From NCBI GenBank assembly GCA_017998585.1, contig JAGOCT010000012.1, positions 1 through 15,266 on the forward strand: 15,266 nucleotides of DNA. The letters are read 5' to 3'. The position numbers and the translations under genes were made by a program. The notes below the pieces were generated by a model. The model worked only from the letters and a program-made list of their open reading frames with translations, ran no database searches and was not told where the DNA came from. Origin of the DNA: Candidatus Cloacimonadota bacterium. GTDB lineage: Bacteria; Cloacimonadota; Cloacimonadia; Cloacimonadales; WRIO01. Shown here piece after piece: positions 7,331 to 15,215 of the stretch (position 1 is its first letter; each line of letters opens with the position of its first letter).

Positions 7331-7963
7331 ATGAGTAAACCCGTTATAATAGGAATTGCCGGTGGATCTGGTTCAGGAAAAACAACCATTACCAAGGAGA
7401 TCAATAACACTTTTGAAAATAAAGTTTCTATCCTGATGCAGGACAATTACTATAAAAATTTTGACAAGCTTTCTATGGAAGAAAGAGCAAAAATCAATTT
7501 TGACCATCCTAATTCTTTTGACATCAATCTCTTTATTGAGCATATTGAATCTCTTAAAAACAAAATCCCTATTGAAATGCCTATTTATGATTTCAAAAAT
7601 CATTTGCGCAGTCATGAAAGTATCATGATTCAGCCAACATCAATCATTATCATCGAAGGAATTCTGATTTTTGATAATAAAAAGCTAAGAGAACTTATGG
7701 ATATCAAAATCTTTGTGGATACTGATGCCGATATCAGGATTCTCAGACGTATTCAAAGAGACATCAAAGAACGTGGCAGATCCCTGGACAGTATTATTGA
7801 TCAGTATCTGGAAACGGTCAGACCCATGCATATTGAATTTGTGGAGCCCAGTAAACGCCATGCTGATATTATTGTGCCTGAAGGCGGATTTAACAAGATT
7901 GCCATTGATATGATTATTACTAAGATTTATGATATTTTTAAGACAAAGGATAACAATCAGTGA
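7331..7963 (+). CDS. udk: Uridine kinase
   Basis: Cytosolic pyrimidine-salvage enzyme that phosphorylates uridine and cytidine to UMP and CMP. In 210 residues: Walker A GGSGSGKTT at 11-19, MQDNYYKN (36-43) with the catalytic-type aspartate followed by YY, NFDHPNSFD (56-64), the substrate-site YDFKNH (86-91), IIIIEGIL (105-112) as the Walker B-like strand, and an arginine-rich lid RRIQRDIKERGR (139-150). Length and motif order are normal for the family. It is the first gene after a strong promoter, and its TGA overlaps the GTG of the next gene by 3 nt. Confidence 0.94.
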   Translation: MSKPVIIGIAGGSGSGKTTITKEINNTFENKVSILMQDNYYKNFDKLSMEERAKINFDHPNSFDINLFIEHIESLKNKIPIEMPIYDFKNHLRSHESIMIQPTSIIIIEGILIFDNKKLRELMDIKIFVDTDADIRILRRIQRDIKERGRSLDSIIDQYLETVRPMHIEFVEPSKRHADIIVPEGGFNKIAIDMIITKIYDIFKTKDNNQ

Positions 7964-9291
7964 GAAAAGTCTTATTTGTGATATTAACCTTAAGTTTTCT
8001 TTGCCTGAATGCAAAGGAAAATATTACAATTTACAATGATAATTTTGCTTTAGTGCGAAGTCAGTTTGATATTCAGCTATCAAAAGGAATGCAAAACTAT
8101 ATTTATGATGACATCCCTTCTCAAATTGAAACCAACTCACTTGTCTTTAAAAATCAAGATAACAAACTTATGCTAATCTCCCAAAATTACGAATATGATC
8201 TGGCCGGGACAAACGCTATTCTGAACAAGTATCTGAACAAACAGATAGATATCACTATGCGGGATAAATCCAGATATTCCGGTATATTAACATTTTTTGT
8301 CGGGGATAGCTATGGTATTCAGGATAACGAAACCAAAGAAATGCATCTTATTAATAAAAGTGAAATAATGTATATCAATTTGCCCGAATTACCAGGTAAT
8401 TTCTACATAAAACCTTCGTTAAAATGGCAGATTGATGCTCCTAAAGCCGGCCAATACCCCCTTGACATCTCTTATATTACAAATGCTATCGACTGGTTTG
8501 TTACCTATAATGTGGTTCTTAATCCAGACAAGATGGAAGTCTCTCCCTGGGTTACAATAAATAATCAGAGTGGAAAATCTTATAAGGATATCAGCCTTAA
8601 ACTCATGGCAGGTGATTTGAACAAGGAAGAGTATGAGTATGAAGAAGGGATTGAGGAAATCTGTACAATTAAAAAATCTGTTATGAAGGATCCTGCATTT
8701 GAAGAAAAAGCCTTTGCCGATTATCATCTATACACGCTAGACCAGAATGTCAGTATCAATGAAAATCAGATTAAACAGATGGCTCTTTTTGATACAAAAA
8801 TCGTTGACTATGAGAGATTTTATGATTATACTTCTTTTAACGAAGAAGTTATCAGTAAAGTTAAGTTTAAAAACAGCGAACAGACCGGCTTGGGACTACC
8901 TCTCCCCAAAGGGATTGTCATGATGTATCTAAAAGATAAAAATGATAACCTTGTATTAGTTGATGAAGATGACATTGCTCATACTGCTTTAGACCAGGAA
9001 GTAGAACTTAGTAGGGGAAATGCCTTTGATATCATCGCCAAAACCACATTGATTAAATCAACTCAATTCAATCATGGAGCTGATCATGAGTTAAGTATTG
9101 TGATTGAAAACAATAAGAATGAAGATATTGAGCTTAGAATACAACATATATTTTACTATGATAATACGCAAATTATCAGTAAAAATTTTGATTATACAGA
9201 GAAAGACGCTTATTCTATTTACATTAACAGAAGAATTAAAGCCGGTACAACTGATTCCTTGTTTTGGACTCAGAGAGAAAAATATAATTGA
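7960..9291 (+). CDS. Exported DUF4139-domain protein, first paralogue
   Basis: Predicted secreted or periplasmic protein of 443 aa with no known biochemical role. A signal peptide covers about residues 1-18 (basic start, hydrophobic core, LNA before the likely cleavage site). The rest follows the DUF4139 pattern: TIYNDNFALVRS, DDIPSQIETNSLVF, QNYEYDL, KPSLKWQI, DISYITNAIDWFVTYN, WVTINNQSGKSYKDISLKL followed by AGDLN, then LYTLDQNVSINENQIKQM. The region predicted to be an insertion near 225-245 is acidic and has a cysteine (EEYEYEEGIEEIC), unlike its neighbour. The GTG start at 7960 overlaps the udk stop and has AAAGGA 9 nt upstream. It is followed 21 nt later by a clearly homologous gene, so this is a tandem duplication. 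Family assignment is from remembered motifs. Confidence 0.8.
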   Translation: MRKVLFVILTLSFLCLNAKENITIYNDNFALVRSQFDIQLSKGMQNYIYDDIPSQIETNSLVFKNQDNKLMLISQNYEYDLAGTNAILNKYLNKQIDITMRDKSRYSGILTFFVGDSYGIQDNETKEMHLINKSEIMYINLPELPGNFYIKPSLKWQIDAPKAGQYPLDISYITNAIDWFVTYNVVLNPDKMEVSPWVTINNQSGKSYKDISLKLMAGDLNKEEYEYEEGIEEICTIKKSVMKDPAFEEKAFADYHLYTLDQNVSINENQIKQMALFDTKIVDYERFYDYTSFNEEVISKVKFKNSEQTGLGLPLPKGIVMMYLKDKNDNLVLVDEDDIAHTALDQEVELSRGNAFDIIAKTTLIKSTQFNHGADHELSIVIENNKNEDIELRIQHIFYYDNTQIISKNFDYTEKDAYSIYINRRIKAGTTDSLFWTQREKYN

Positions 9292-9312
9292 ATTAAAAAA
9301 GGAGAGTAAATA

Positions 9313-10653
9313 ATGAAAAAAATCATTTTATGTCTTTTAGCCCTTAGCTTTATCTGTCTGAATGCCAAAGAAAACCTAACGATTTACAATGATAACTTTG
9401 CAGTTGTCAGAAGCCAGTTTGATATTCAGCTGGAAAAGGGAGTTCAGAACTACCTGTTTGATGATATTCCTTCCCAAATTGAGGCGACATCTCTTGTATT
9501 TAAATCAAAAGACAATAAACTTAAACTCTTTGCTCAAAACTATGAATACGATTTGGCTAACTCGGATGCAATCCTCAGAAAATACCTCAATGCCCAGATA
9601 AGTATCATATTAAAAGACAATAGCGAATTCTCAGGCATTCTTATCTTCTTTGATAATCAAAGTATCGGATTACAGGATAAAAGCACAAAAGAACTCTACC
9701 TCCTTAATAAGTATGAATTGAAAAATATCAGACTGAAGAACCTACCTGAAAACTTCTATATCAAGCCAACCCTTAACTGGCAAGTAAATGCCCCAGAAAA
9801 AGGCAAATTCCCCGTTGACATATCTTATATCACCCGTGGATTAAAATGGTTTGTGACTTATAATGCAGTCTTAACAGGCAACACGATGGAGTTAACCCCC
9901 TGGGTAACACTTGATAACCAAAGTGGTAAAGCATACAATGATATAAGCCTGAAACTGGTAGCAGGTGATGTGAATAAGATGCAACCTATTCAGGTAAGAG
10001 GTGGCAGAAGTAATACAGGCATGGTAATGGCTAAAGAAGACTTTGCACCTCCTTCATTTGAAGAAAAAGAGTTTGCTGATTTTAGACTTTACACTCTTAA
10101 CCAGAATGTAAGTGTTCAGGATAAACAGACCAAACAAATGATTCTCTTTGACCCTAAAACAATAGACATTGAGAAAATCTATGACTATAACAGTATGAGT
10201 GCCGAAGTCTTTAGTAAGGTTATTTTTACTAACAGTAAATCGAAGGGACTTGGTGAGCCTTTACCTAAAGGTGTTGTTAAAATGTATCTGAAAGACGCTG
10301 CTGACAATAATCTGGAGTTTGTTGGAGAAGATCATATCAATCATACCAGTCTGGACCAAAAAGTGGAACTGACAATGGGCAAAGCTTTTGATGTCATTGC
10401 AAAATCAAAAGTGATTAAAGATACTAAAATAGGTAATGAAACCGAAAGAGAAATGCAGATAACCATCGAGAATAAGAAGAAAGAAGATATCAAAGTCAGG
10501 ATTCTTCACAACCTTTACAATGGTAACTATACAATCACCAAAAAGAATTTTAATTATACAGAAAAAGATGCATATTCTATCTATATTGAAAGAATTATAA
10601 AAGCAGGTACAACTGACAACATAAGCTGGACACAGAGAGTCAAGAATTATTAG
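9313..10653 (+). CDS. Exported DUF4139-domain protein, second paralogue
   Basis: 446 aa, homologous to the preceding gene over its whole length. The signal peptide is nearly the same (ending LNA before KEN). Shared blocks include TIYNDNFAVVRSQFDIQL, DDIPSQIEATSLVF, QNYEYDL, DISYITRGLKWFVTYN, WVTLDNQSGKAYNDISLKL with VAGDVNK, and LYTLNQNVSVQDKQTKQM, plus a matching C-terminus (NYTEKDAYSIYIERIIKAGTTD). It keeps VRGGRSNTG after the AGDVN block, which looks closer to the ordinary DUF4139 form than the acidic stretch in its partner. AGGAGAG precedes the ATG. Both copies probably act outside the cytoplasm, perhaps in a shared structure, but function is unknown. Confidence 0.82.
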   Translation: MKKIILCLLALSFICLNAKENLTIYNDNFAVVRSQFDIQLEKGVQNYLFDDIPSQIEATSLVFKSKDNKLKLFAQNYEYDLANSDAILRKYLNAQISIILKDNSEFSGILIFFDNQSIGLQDKSTKELYLLNKYELKNIRLKNLPENFYIKPTLNWQVNAPEKGKFPVDISYITRGLKWFVTYNAVLTGNTMELTPWVTLDNQSGKAYNDISLKLVAGDVNKMQPIQVRGGRSNTGMVMAKEDFAPPSFEEKEFADFRLYTLNQNVSVQDKQTKQMILFDPKTIDIEKIYDYNSMSAEVFSKVIFTNSKSKGLGEPLPKGVVKMYLKDAADNNLEFVGEDHINHTSLDQKVELTMGKAFDVIAKSKVIKDTKIGNETEREMQITIENKKKEDIKVRILHNLYNGNYTITKKNFNYTEKDAYSIYIERIIKAGTTDNISWTQRVKNY

Positions 10654-10665
10654 GGGAGGTATCAA

Positions 10666-11628
10666 ATGGAAATCGGATTCAGACATTTAGATGAGCTATG
10701 TTTAAGTCTTATCAGTAAAAACACTATGGAAGAGAACTTAAGCCATATTATCAGAAGTATTGAAGATGAAGTAAGCTTTCAATCTTTGGGTATTTATTTA
10801 AAACCACGTAATGAAAATCATTATCAGGTAAAAATTCACAGACATCTGTCTCATCATTTTGTTAAGGAACATCTCATCGCAGAAGATGATAAACTGATTG
10901 AAGAATTAAAAAACTTAAAGTATATACATTGCAGTGATAAGAAGATTAAATTTGAATACGAAGCACTTGATCTAATCATTTTCCCAATCTATTTTCAAAA
11001 TTCATTTATTGGCTTTATCTTCATTGACAAGCTGGACGAAAGATTTAGTAATTATGAGATTGCTAAGTTAAACATCTATGTTGCATTGCTGTCTTTTATA
11101 CTTGAAATTGATCAGTTACAGCTTCACATCGAAAGAATTAATGAACTGGACAATGTAACAGGCTTGCTAAATCATAAATCATTCATCAAAAACTGTAAGA
11201 AGAATCATACATTAATGTCTCGATACAAAAGAGATTTTTCTCTCTGTCTTTTAAAAATAAACAAGCTTGATGAAATCACCCAAGTCATTGGTAATCATAA
11301 GCTCCCCAAATTTTTACAAGAGATTGCCGAGGTGATTAAAAGTAATATCAGAGAGACAGATTTTGCAGGCATTCTTTATCCAGACACATTTGGTATTTAC
11401 TACAACGAGATTAACAAAGAAACGGCTAAAATGGTTGCCGAAAGAATTCATTCATCTATCATCAAAAACCCACGATTTATCGCTGTTCAGTTTAAGTGGG
11501 GAATCAATGATAACAGAGAGCAAGAGATAGATTTTGATACCATGTTTAAGCAAACAGAAGAAGCTTTAATGGAATCAGTACGAAGTAGTCAGAGTCATAT
11601 CTGTGTTTATAAAAAGGAAGAAGAATGA
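10666..11628 (+). CDS. GAF-like plus degenerate GGDEF signalling protein
   Basis: A 320-aa cytosolic protein. Residues 1-150 read as a GAF-type sensor domain (alternating strands and helices, LDLIIFPIYFQNSFIGFIFID typical of its core). From LDNVTGLLNHKSF (161-173) the sequence follows the GGDEF fold: the DxLTGLxNR entry motif, then FSLCLLKINKLDEI where DxDxFKxIN is expected, then DFAGILYPDTFGIYY where the active-site GGDEF should be. YPDTF (238-242) replaces GG(D/E)EF and the metal-binding aspartate is lost, so it should not make cyclic di-GMP. It may bind nucleotide or act as a dimerising scaffold. GGGAGG precedes the ATG, and the stop overlaps the next start (ATGA). Confidence 0.78.
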   Translation: MEIGFRHLDELCLSLISKNTMEENLSHIIRSIEDEVSFQSLGIYLKPRNENHYQVKIHRHLSHHFVKEHLIAEDDKLIEELKNLKYIHCSDKKIKFEYEALDLIIFPIYFQNSFIGFIFIDKLDERFSNYEIAKLNIYVALLSFILEIDQLQLHIERINELDNVTGLLNHKSFIKNCKKNHTLMSRYKRDFSLCLLKINKLDEITQVIGNHKLPKFLQEIAEVIKSNIRETDFAGILYPDTFGIYYNEINKETAKMVAERIHSSIIKNPRFIAVQFKWGINDNREQEIDFDTMFKQTEEALMESVRSSQSHICVYKKEEE

Positions 11629-12074
11629 GAGACAAGCTTTTTAACAATCTCAAAGAAATTCAGCAGGAAATGCTGAAGATTGTTTCAGAAGTAAGTACAT
11701 TAACTCAATATCCGATGACACTCGATCAGAATAATATTGATAGTCACTGGGTACCTCATTGTGATATGTTTTCTATTGCAGACAAGCTTTACATTATTCT
11801 GGAGATAGCAAATATCAATCACAAAGAGCTCAGATACTCTATCAATGAAAACTTCATCAAAGTAAACGGAAAAAGAAACTGTGAATATCAGTATAAAAAT
11901 GTGTCTTTTTATAATATGGAGATTGAATCAGGTGATTTTGAAAGAAAAATATATTTTCCTGATTTAAATATTGATATTCATCATCCTGAGATTAAGTATG
12001 AAGAAGGCTTTTTAAAATTTGTGTTTCCTATTAAAGAGGATAAAGTACAGGTAATCCATATACAGATAGATTAA
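11625..12074 (+). CDS. Hsp20/alpha-crystallin-like protein
   Basis: A 149-aa protein with a helical N-terminus (about 1-30) and an alpha-crystallin-type beta-sandwich from about 43. The family pattern is visible: WVPHCDMFSIADKLYIILEIANI (start of the domain), YSINENFIKVNGKR (the nGkR strand), then EIESGDFERKIYFP (the ExxxGxFxRxxxLP motif), and IKYEEGFLKFVFP (the AxxxnGvLxixxPK position). It ends in VIHIQID. These proteins usually bind unfolding clients and form oligomers, but members next to signalling genes could serve as binding modules. It is translationally coupled to the degenerate GGDEF gene, which suggests the two proteins act together. Its stop overlaps the stop of the opposite-strand gene by 3 bp. 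Confidence 0.8.
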   Translation: MRDKLFNNLKEIQQEMLKIVSEVSTLTQYPMTLDQNNIDSHWVPHCDMFSIADKLYIILEIANINHKELRYSINENFIKVNGKRNCEYQYKNVSFYNMEIESGDFERKIYFPDLNIDIHHPEIKYEEGFLKFVFPIKEDKVQVIHIQID

Positions 12075-12448
12075 AAATTGTAAAAAGTAATCACACTTTC
12101 TACTGAAGACCACAGGAATGGTTTTGATATTACATTGTCAATACCATATTTGACATAATTTATGATCATTTCTGCAGATGGATTTTCAACAATCAATACC
12201 ACAATTGCATAAGGGTAGTAGCATTTAATTAAATCAATTATTTTGTATGCCTTCTCACTTTTTAGATTTTCAGCAACAAAAAAACAGTGATACTCTTCTT
12301 TCTCGATCTCTTTAATTGCAGAAATTGCATTATTTATGATCTTTGTTTTTATATTGAATGATAACAGGATTTGGTTTAATTCATTATAGACTTCAATATT
12401 TTCATCAATTATCAGAATATTTTCGATGCTTGTATTTAATTTTTCCAT
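12071..12448 (-). CDS. Stand-alone receiver-like domain lacking the phospho-acceptor Asp
   Basis: A 125-aa protein with the order of a response-regulator receiver domain. The first strand is NILIIDENIEV (10-20), with Asp15-Glu16 for the usual acidic pair. The third strand EYHCFFVAENL puts Ala59 where the phosphorylated aspartate should be. The switch Thr/Ser position is in VVLIVE (83-88) and appears lost. The last loop keeps ISKPF (Lys109-Pro110). It therefore has the fold but probably cannot be phosphorylated in the normal way. It has no output domain. It is the last gene of a minus-strand operon, and its ATG shares an A with the TAA of the preceding gene (TAATG). Confidence 0.75.
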   Translation of the reverse strand: MEKLNTSIENILIIDENIEVYNELNQILLSFNIKTKIINNAISAIKEIEKEEYHCFFVAENLKSEKAYKIIDLIKCYYPYAIVVLIVENPSAEMIINYVKYGIDNVISKPFLWSSVESVITFYNF

Positions 12449-12783
12449 TAGTTATCCCGCTTGTTTTTCATTTTATAAATGGAGAATACTGAACATTCAT
12501 TTATGTTATAATCGATATGGCTTAGAGTGTTTTTCGGATAAAATTGAAAATGACCTTTATAAATCTTAAAATGTCTTTCTTGTTTACTCAGAGGATTGAT
12601 ACACATTTTTTGAAATCCGTTTTTTGGTTCGAGCTCACTGCTTGTTGATTTTTTAGGGGCTAGAGGCGATTTTAATTTCTCAATAACTGATGAAAAGAAG
12701 AAAACTCTAATAATCAGAAAAATAAGTAGTAAAAACAGAATGACTGTAAGCGTAATGATAATAGCAAAATAATGATCAAGCAT
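12448..12783 (-). CDS. Small single-pass membrane protein, unknown function
   Basis: A 111-aa protein I do not recognise. Residues 6-30 are a long hydrophobic membrane segment at the very N-terminus (HYFAIIITLTVILFLLLIFL), followed by a short basic patch and a Pro/Ser/Lys-rich linker (about 38-55). The rest (about 58-111) is a small, polar, probably cytosolic or periplasmic domain rich in aromatics (HFKIYKGHFQFYP) with two cysteines (61 and 97). It overlaps the preceding gene by 8 nt and the following one by 1 nt, so it is certainly in the operon. By position it could tether the neighbouring soluble proteins to the membrane; that is inference. Confidence 0.72.
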   Translation of the reverse strand: MLDHYFAIIITLTVILFLLLIFLIIRVFFFSSVIEKLKSPLAPKKSTSSELEPKNGFQKMCINPLSKQERHFKIYKGHFQFYPKNTLSHIDYNINECSVFSIYKMKNKRDN

Positions 12784-14350
12784 TGTCGAATAACTTCTTG
12801 ATTAAGTGATCAAAATTTACCTCATCGAATGGATAATTTATCAATTCGAGTTGATTCACATTGTCACTGATGTTTTTGAGAAAATTTATACTCTTCTGTT
12901 CATTTAAGAATATATTTTTTAATGCATTATCTGAATCAGTCTGAATCTCTTTTGAGGTGTTCATCAGGTGGTCTTTTAAATGATTAAAAAGTTGAAGTTT
13001 AGTTTTCTCCTGAATGTTGATAAATATAGCAATCAAATGAAGGTCATTCTCAGAAATCTGATTGGATAGAATACATGACAGACCCTGATATTGCTTTAAA
13101 ATTTGAATAAAAGTAAATGAATCAAAACCATGAAGTTTGATTTTTACAAATTGAATTGAGCCAGCTTCAGCTATTTTTTTATAAATGTACTCTTTTAAAA
13201 CACGGAATACATTATCGAAGTAAACGATGTGATTATTATCTGAGTTGAATTGAACATCATTGTTAAATAGCACTGAAACCATCAGCTTTTTCTCGTTGTA
13301 GGGGATTACAGGAAACAATTTTGTTAAAAGAGCATACAACATATTTTGAGTATAAGGAAACTCTAAAAAATGGTCAATTCCCAATCGTAAAATCCTGACT
13401 TTTTGATTTGGATTCGTATTATGGCTGATAACAATTACAATCTTTGTCGTATCCAGTTTGTTTTTTAACTGGTAAGCGAGTTTTAATCCGTTGACATTGT
13501 TATAATTGATGGGTAAAAATAAAATATTGTTGTTCTTATAAAGCTTTTCTATCACCTGATCGATAATGTCAAATACGATAAAATGTGTTTGTTTTGTCAC
13601 CATTTTGGATAAAGGTTCTTGTAAGCCCATAATTTCTTTTTGCAAGAAAATCGTATCAATCTCATTGATAGAGATGTTTGGTTTCAAGTCGAGCTGAGGG
13701 AGAACAAAATATTGTTGAGACTGAATACTAAAAGCGATATCATGGTGTGTATCAGAATTAGTCAACCGGAAAGTCAGATAATGAATTCCCCCTTTATAAT
13801 TGAATTTAAAAGAAAACAAAGCAAAAATTTGCTTTTCAAAATATAACTGTAAATCATAATCGATGTTTGAAAAGTCAATAAAATGAGTACATGAATAATT
13901 TTTTAAAATGCTTATCAAACGATTAATGATGACTTTACTTGAAGAGACATTATTTCGGGGAATAAATGATTTGAGAGATTCAAAATAGATAAAGTCTGGT
14001 TCAAAGTGCTTGATGTAAGTTTGTAAATCATCAAAAATCATCTCTATGTTGTTTAAACTAGAAAGTATAATATCTAATTCAGGTGGTTGTTCTAGTATGA
14101 TTAAATCCTGATTTTCGATACATGATTGAATATCAAAATCAAAAGATAAAAATTCCTCAATTAGAGAGTCCGGATTTGAGTTACATAATATGATTACTTT
14201 TTTCTTAAGCTTTAAATGTGCAATAACAGACTGCACAATAAACAACAAGGATAATCTGGTATAGTTTGTCCTGATGCCGTATGTGTGGTTAATTTCCAGG
14301 TTTGATAAAACTTTATCAAAAAAGGGAATCCCTGTATAAAAACTTTTCAT
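12776..14350 (-). CDS. Degenerate KaiC/RAD55-like domain joined to a degenerate receiver domain
   Basis: A 524-aa cytosolic protein. The start TGIPFFDKVL (6-15) matches the KaiC/RAD55 opening TGIPGLDxLL, and KKVIILCNSNPDSLIEEFLSF (50-70) and DFDIQSCIENQDLIILE (71-87) follow the KaiC-type order. The P-loop position (GIRTNYTRLSLL, 25-36) has no GKT, and the Walker B-like strand reads PDFIYFESL (118-126). ATP hydrolysis is therefore unlikely. Residues about 231-345 fit a receiver domain in length and order: the acidic pair is Gln/Lys (237-238), the phospho-acceptor position is Pro280 (ILFLPINYNNVNG), and the FLxKPF lysine is Phe331. The remaining C-terminus (350-524) is unassigned; parts look like a very eroded GGDEF. 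It follows the HDOD gene by 1 nt. Family calls are by eye and need profile searches. Confidence 0.68.
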   Translation of the reverse strand: MKSFYTGIPFFDKVLSNLEINHTYGIRTNYTRLSLLFIVQSVIAHLKLKKKVIILCNSNPDSLIEEFLSFDFDIQSCIENQDLIILEQPPELDIILSSLNNIEMIFDDLQTYIKHFEPDFIYFESLKSFIPRNNVSSSKVIINRLISILKNYSCTHFIDFSNIDYDLQLYFEKQIFALFSFKFNYKGGIHYLTFRLTNSDTHHDIAFSIQSQQYFVLPQLDLKPNISINEIDTIFLQKEIMGLQEPLSKMVTKQTHFIVFDIIDQVIEKLYKNNNILFLPINYNNVNGLKLAYQLKNKLDTTKIVIVISHNTNPNQKVRILRLGIDHFLEFPYTQNMLYALLTKLFPVIPYNEKKLMVSVLFNNDVQFNSDNNHIVYFDNVFRVLKEYIYKKIAEAGSIQFVKIKLHGFDSFTFIQILKQYQGLSCILSNQISENDLHLIAIFINIQEKTKLQLFNHLKDHLMNTSKEIQTDSDNALKNIFLNEQKSINFLKNISDNVNQLELINYPFDEVNFDHLIKKLFDNA

Positions 14351-14351
14351 A

Positions 14352-15215
14352 TTACATGATATTCAGGAAAGCAAGGTAAGCATTATATTTCTGTTGAATC
14401 ACAGGAATCAAATTAGAGAAATCATTCCTTTTTATACCCAAATAATTCCATACCCATCTTGGAGCAAGTTCTACCAGCATGGAAGTGGACTGACCCAGCT
14501 CCATCCCTTTTGCAATGTTATTACCAATACTAATTGCTGCAACGACATCTTTATATGCTGGGGCATTGTCAATACTGTGATGATATTTGATTGAATAAAC
14601 TACGGTTTCAGGGAACATCCATAATTCTGCAAAAAAAGCGCCTATCTGCTGATGATCGAGTCCGATACACTTATTGTCAAGTGGTAAAGAATATTGATAT
14701 GGATTCTTAGTAAATTCCTTCATTAACATATCAAACTCTTCTGGGAGAAAATTCATGATAAAGAACTTGCCAATATCATGTAACAATCCGGCTGTAAAGA
14801 TCTGTTCTACATATTTGGGCTGAGTAATTCCAATAATTTGTTGAGCAGCGATAGCAGTTGCCAAAGAGTGCTTCCAGAGATTTTCACCATGAACTGTTTT
14901 TTGTTTATTCAGGGCTTTATTGAGTAAATTCACAGTAAAGATTTTTTCAAGCGCACGATAACCCAATAAAGATACTGCATGTTTAACTGTTGCAACACGC
15001 TTAGATAAACCATAAAAGCTAGAATTGGCCATTTTTAATACAGAGGCAGTAAGTCCAGGGTCTTTTTCAATAATATTACTTAACTGATCAACCTGAACAT
15101 CCGGATTTGACATGGCTTTGTTAAATTCTGTTAAAACGGAGCTATAATACAATAGATTGGCAGAATCATGACTTTGTTGTTGTAATAAACTCAATATTTC
15201 GTTTTTATTTTTCAT
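14352..15215 (-). CDS. HDOD-domain signalling protein
   Basis: A 287-aa cytosolic protein. Nearly all of it is one HDOD domain: IIEKDPGLTASVLKMANSSFYG (48-69), VKHAVSLLGYRALEKI (77-92), NLWKHSLATAIAA (112-124), AGLLHDIGKFFIM (142-154), GLDHQQIGAFFAELWMFPE (185-203) and YHHS (211-214). Most metal-binding histidines of the HD fold are kept, as is common for HDOD; activity as a phosphohydrolase is not established for the family. HDOD proteins link signals to phosphodiesterases, kinases or other outputs. The start at 15213-15215 is chosen because GGGAGA (15222-15227) lies just upstream and because the upstream sequence encodes the end of another gene in a different frame. An in-frame extension to 15263 is open but less likely. 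Confidence 0.9.
   Translation of the reverse strand: MKNKNEILSLLQQQSHDSANLLYYSSVLTEFNKAMSNPDVQVDQLSNIIEKDPGLTASVLKMANSSFYGLSKRVATVKHAVSLLGYRALEKIFTVNLLNKALNKQKTVHGENLWKHSLATAIAAQQIIGITQPKYVEQIFTAGLLHDIGKFFIMNFLPEEFDMLMKEFTKNPYQYSLPLDNKCIGLDHQQIGAFFAELWMFPETVVYSIKYHHSIDNAPAYKDVVAAISIGNNIAKGMELGQSTSMLVELAPRWVWNYLGIKRNDFSNLIPVIQQKYNAYLAFLNIM

Noticed and set aside
8419..8727. A 102-codon open frame antisense to the first DUF4139 gene.
   Set aside because: It lies wholly within a well-supported gene, has no convincing ribosome binding site and no recognisable motif; similar antisense frames at 1296-1550, 7685-8014 and 10405-10686 were rejected for the same reason.
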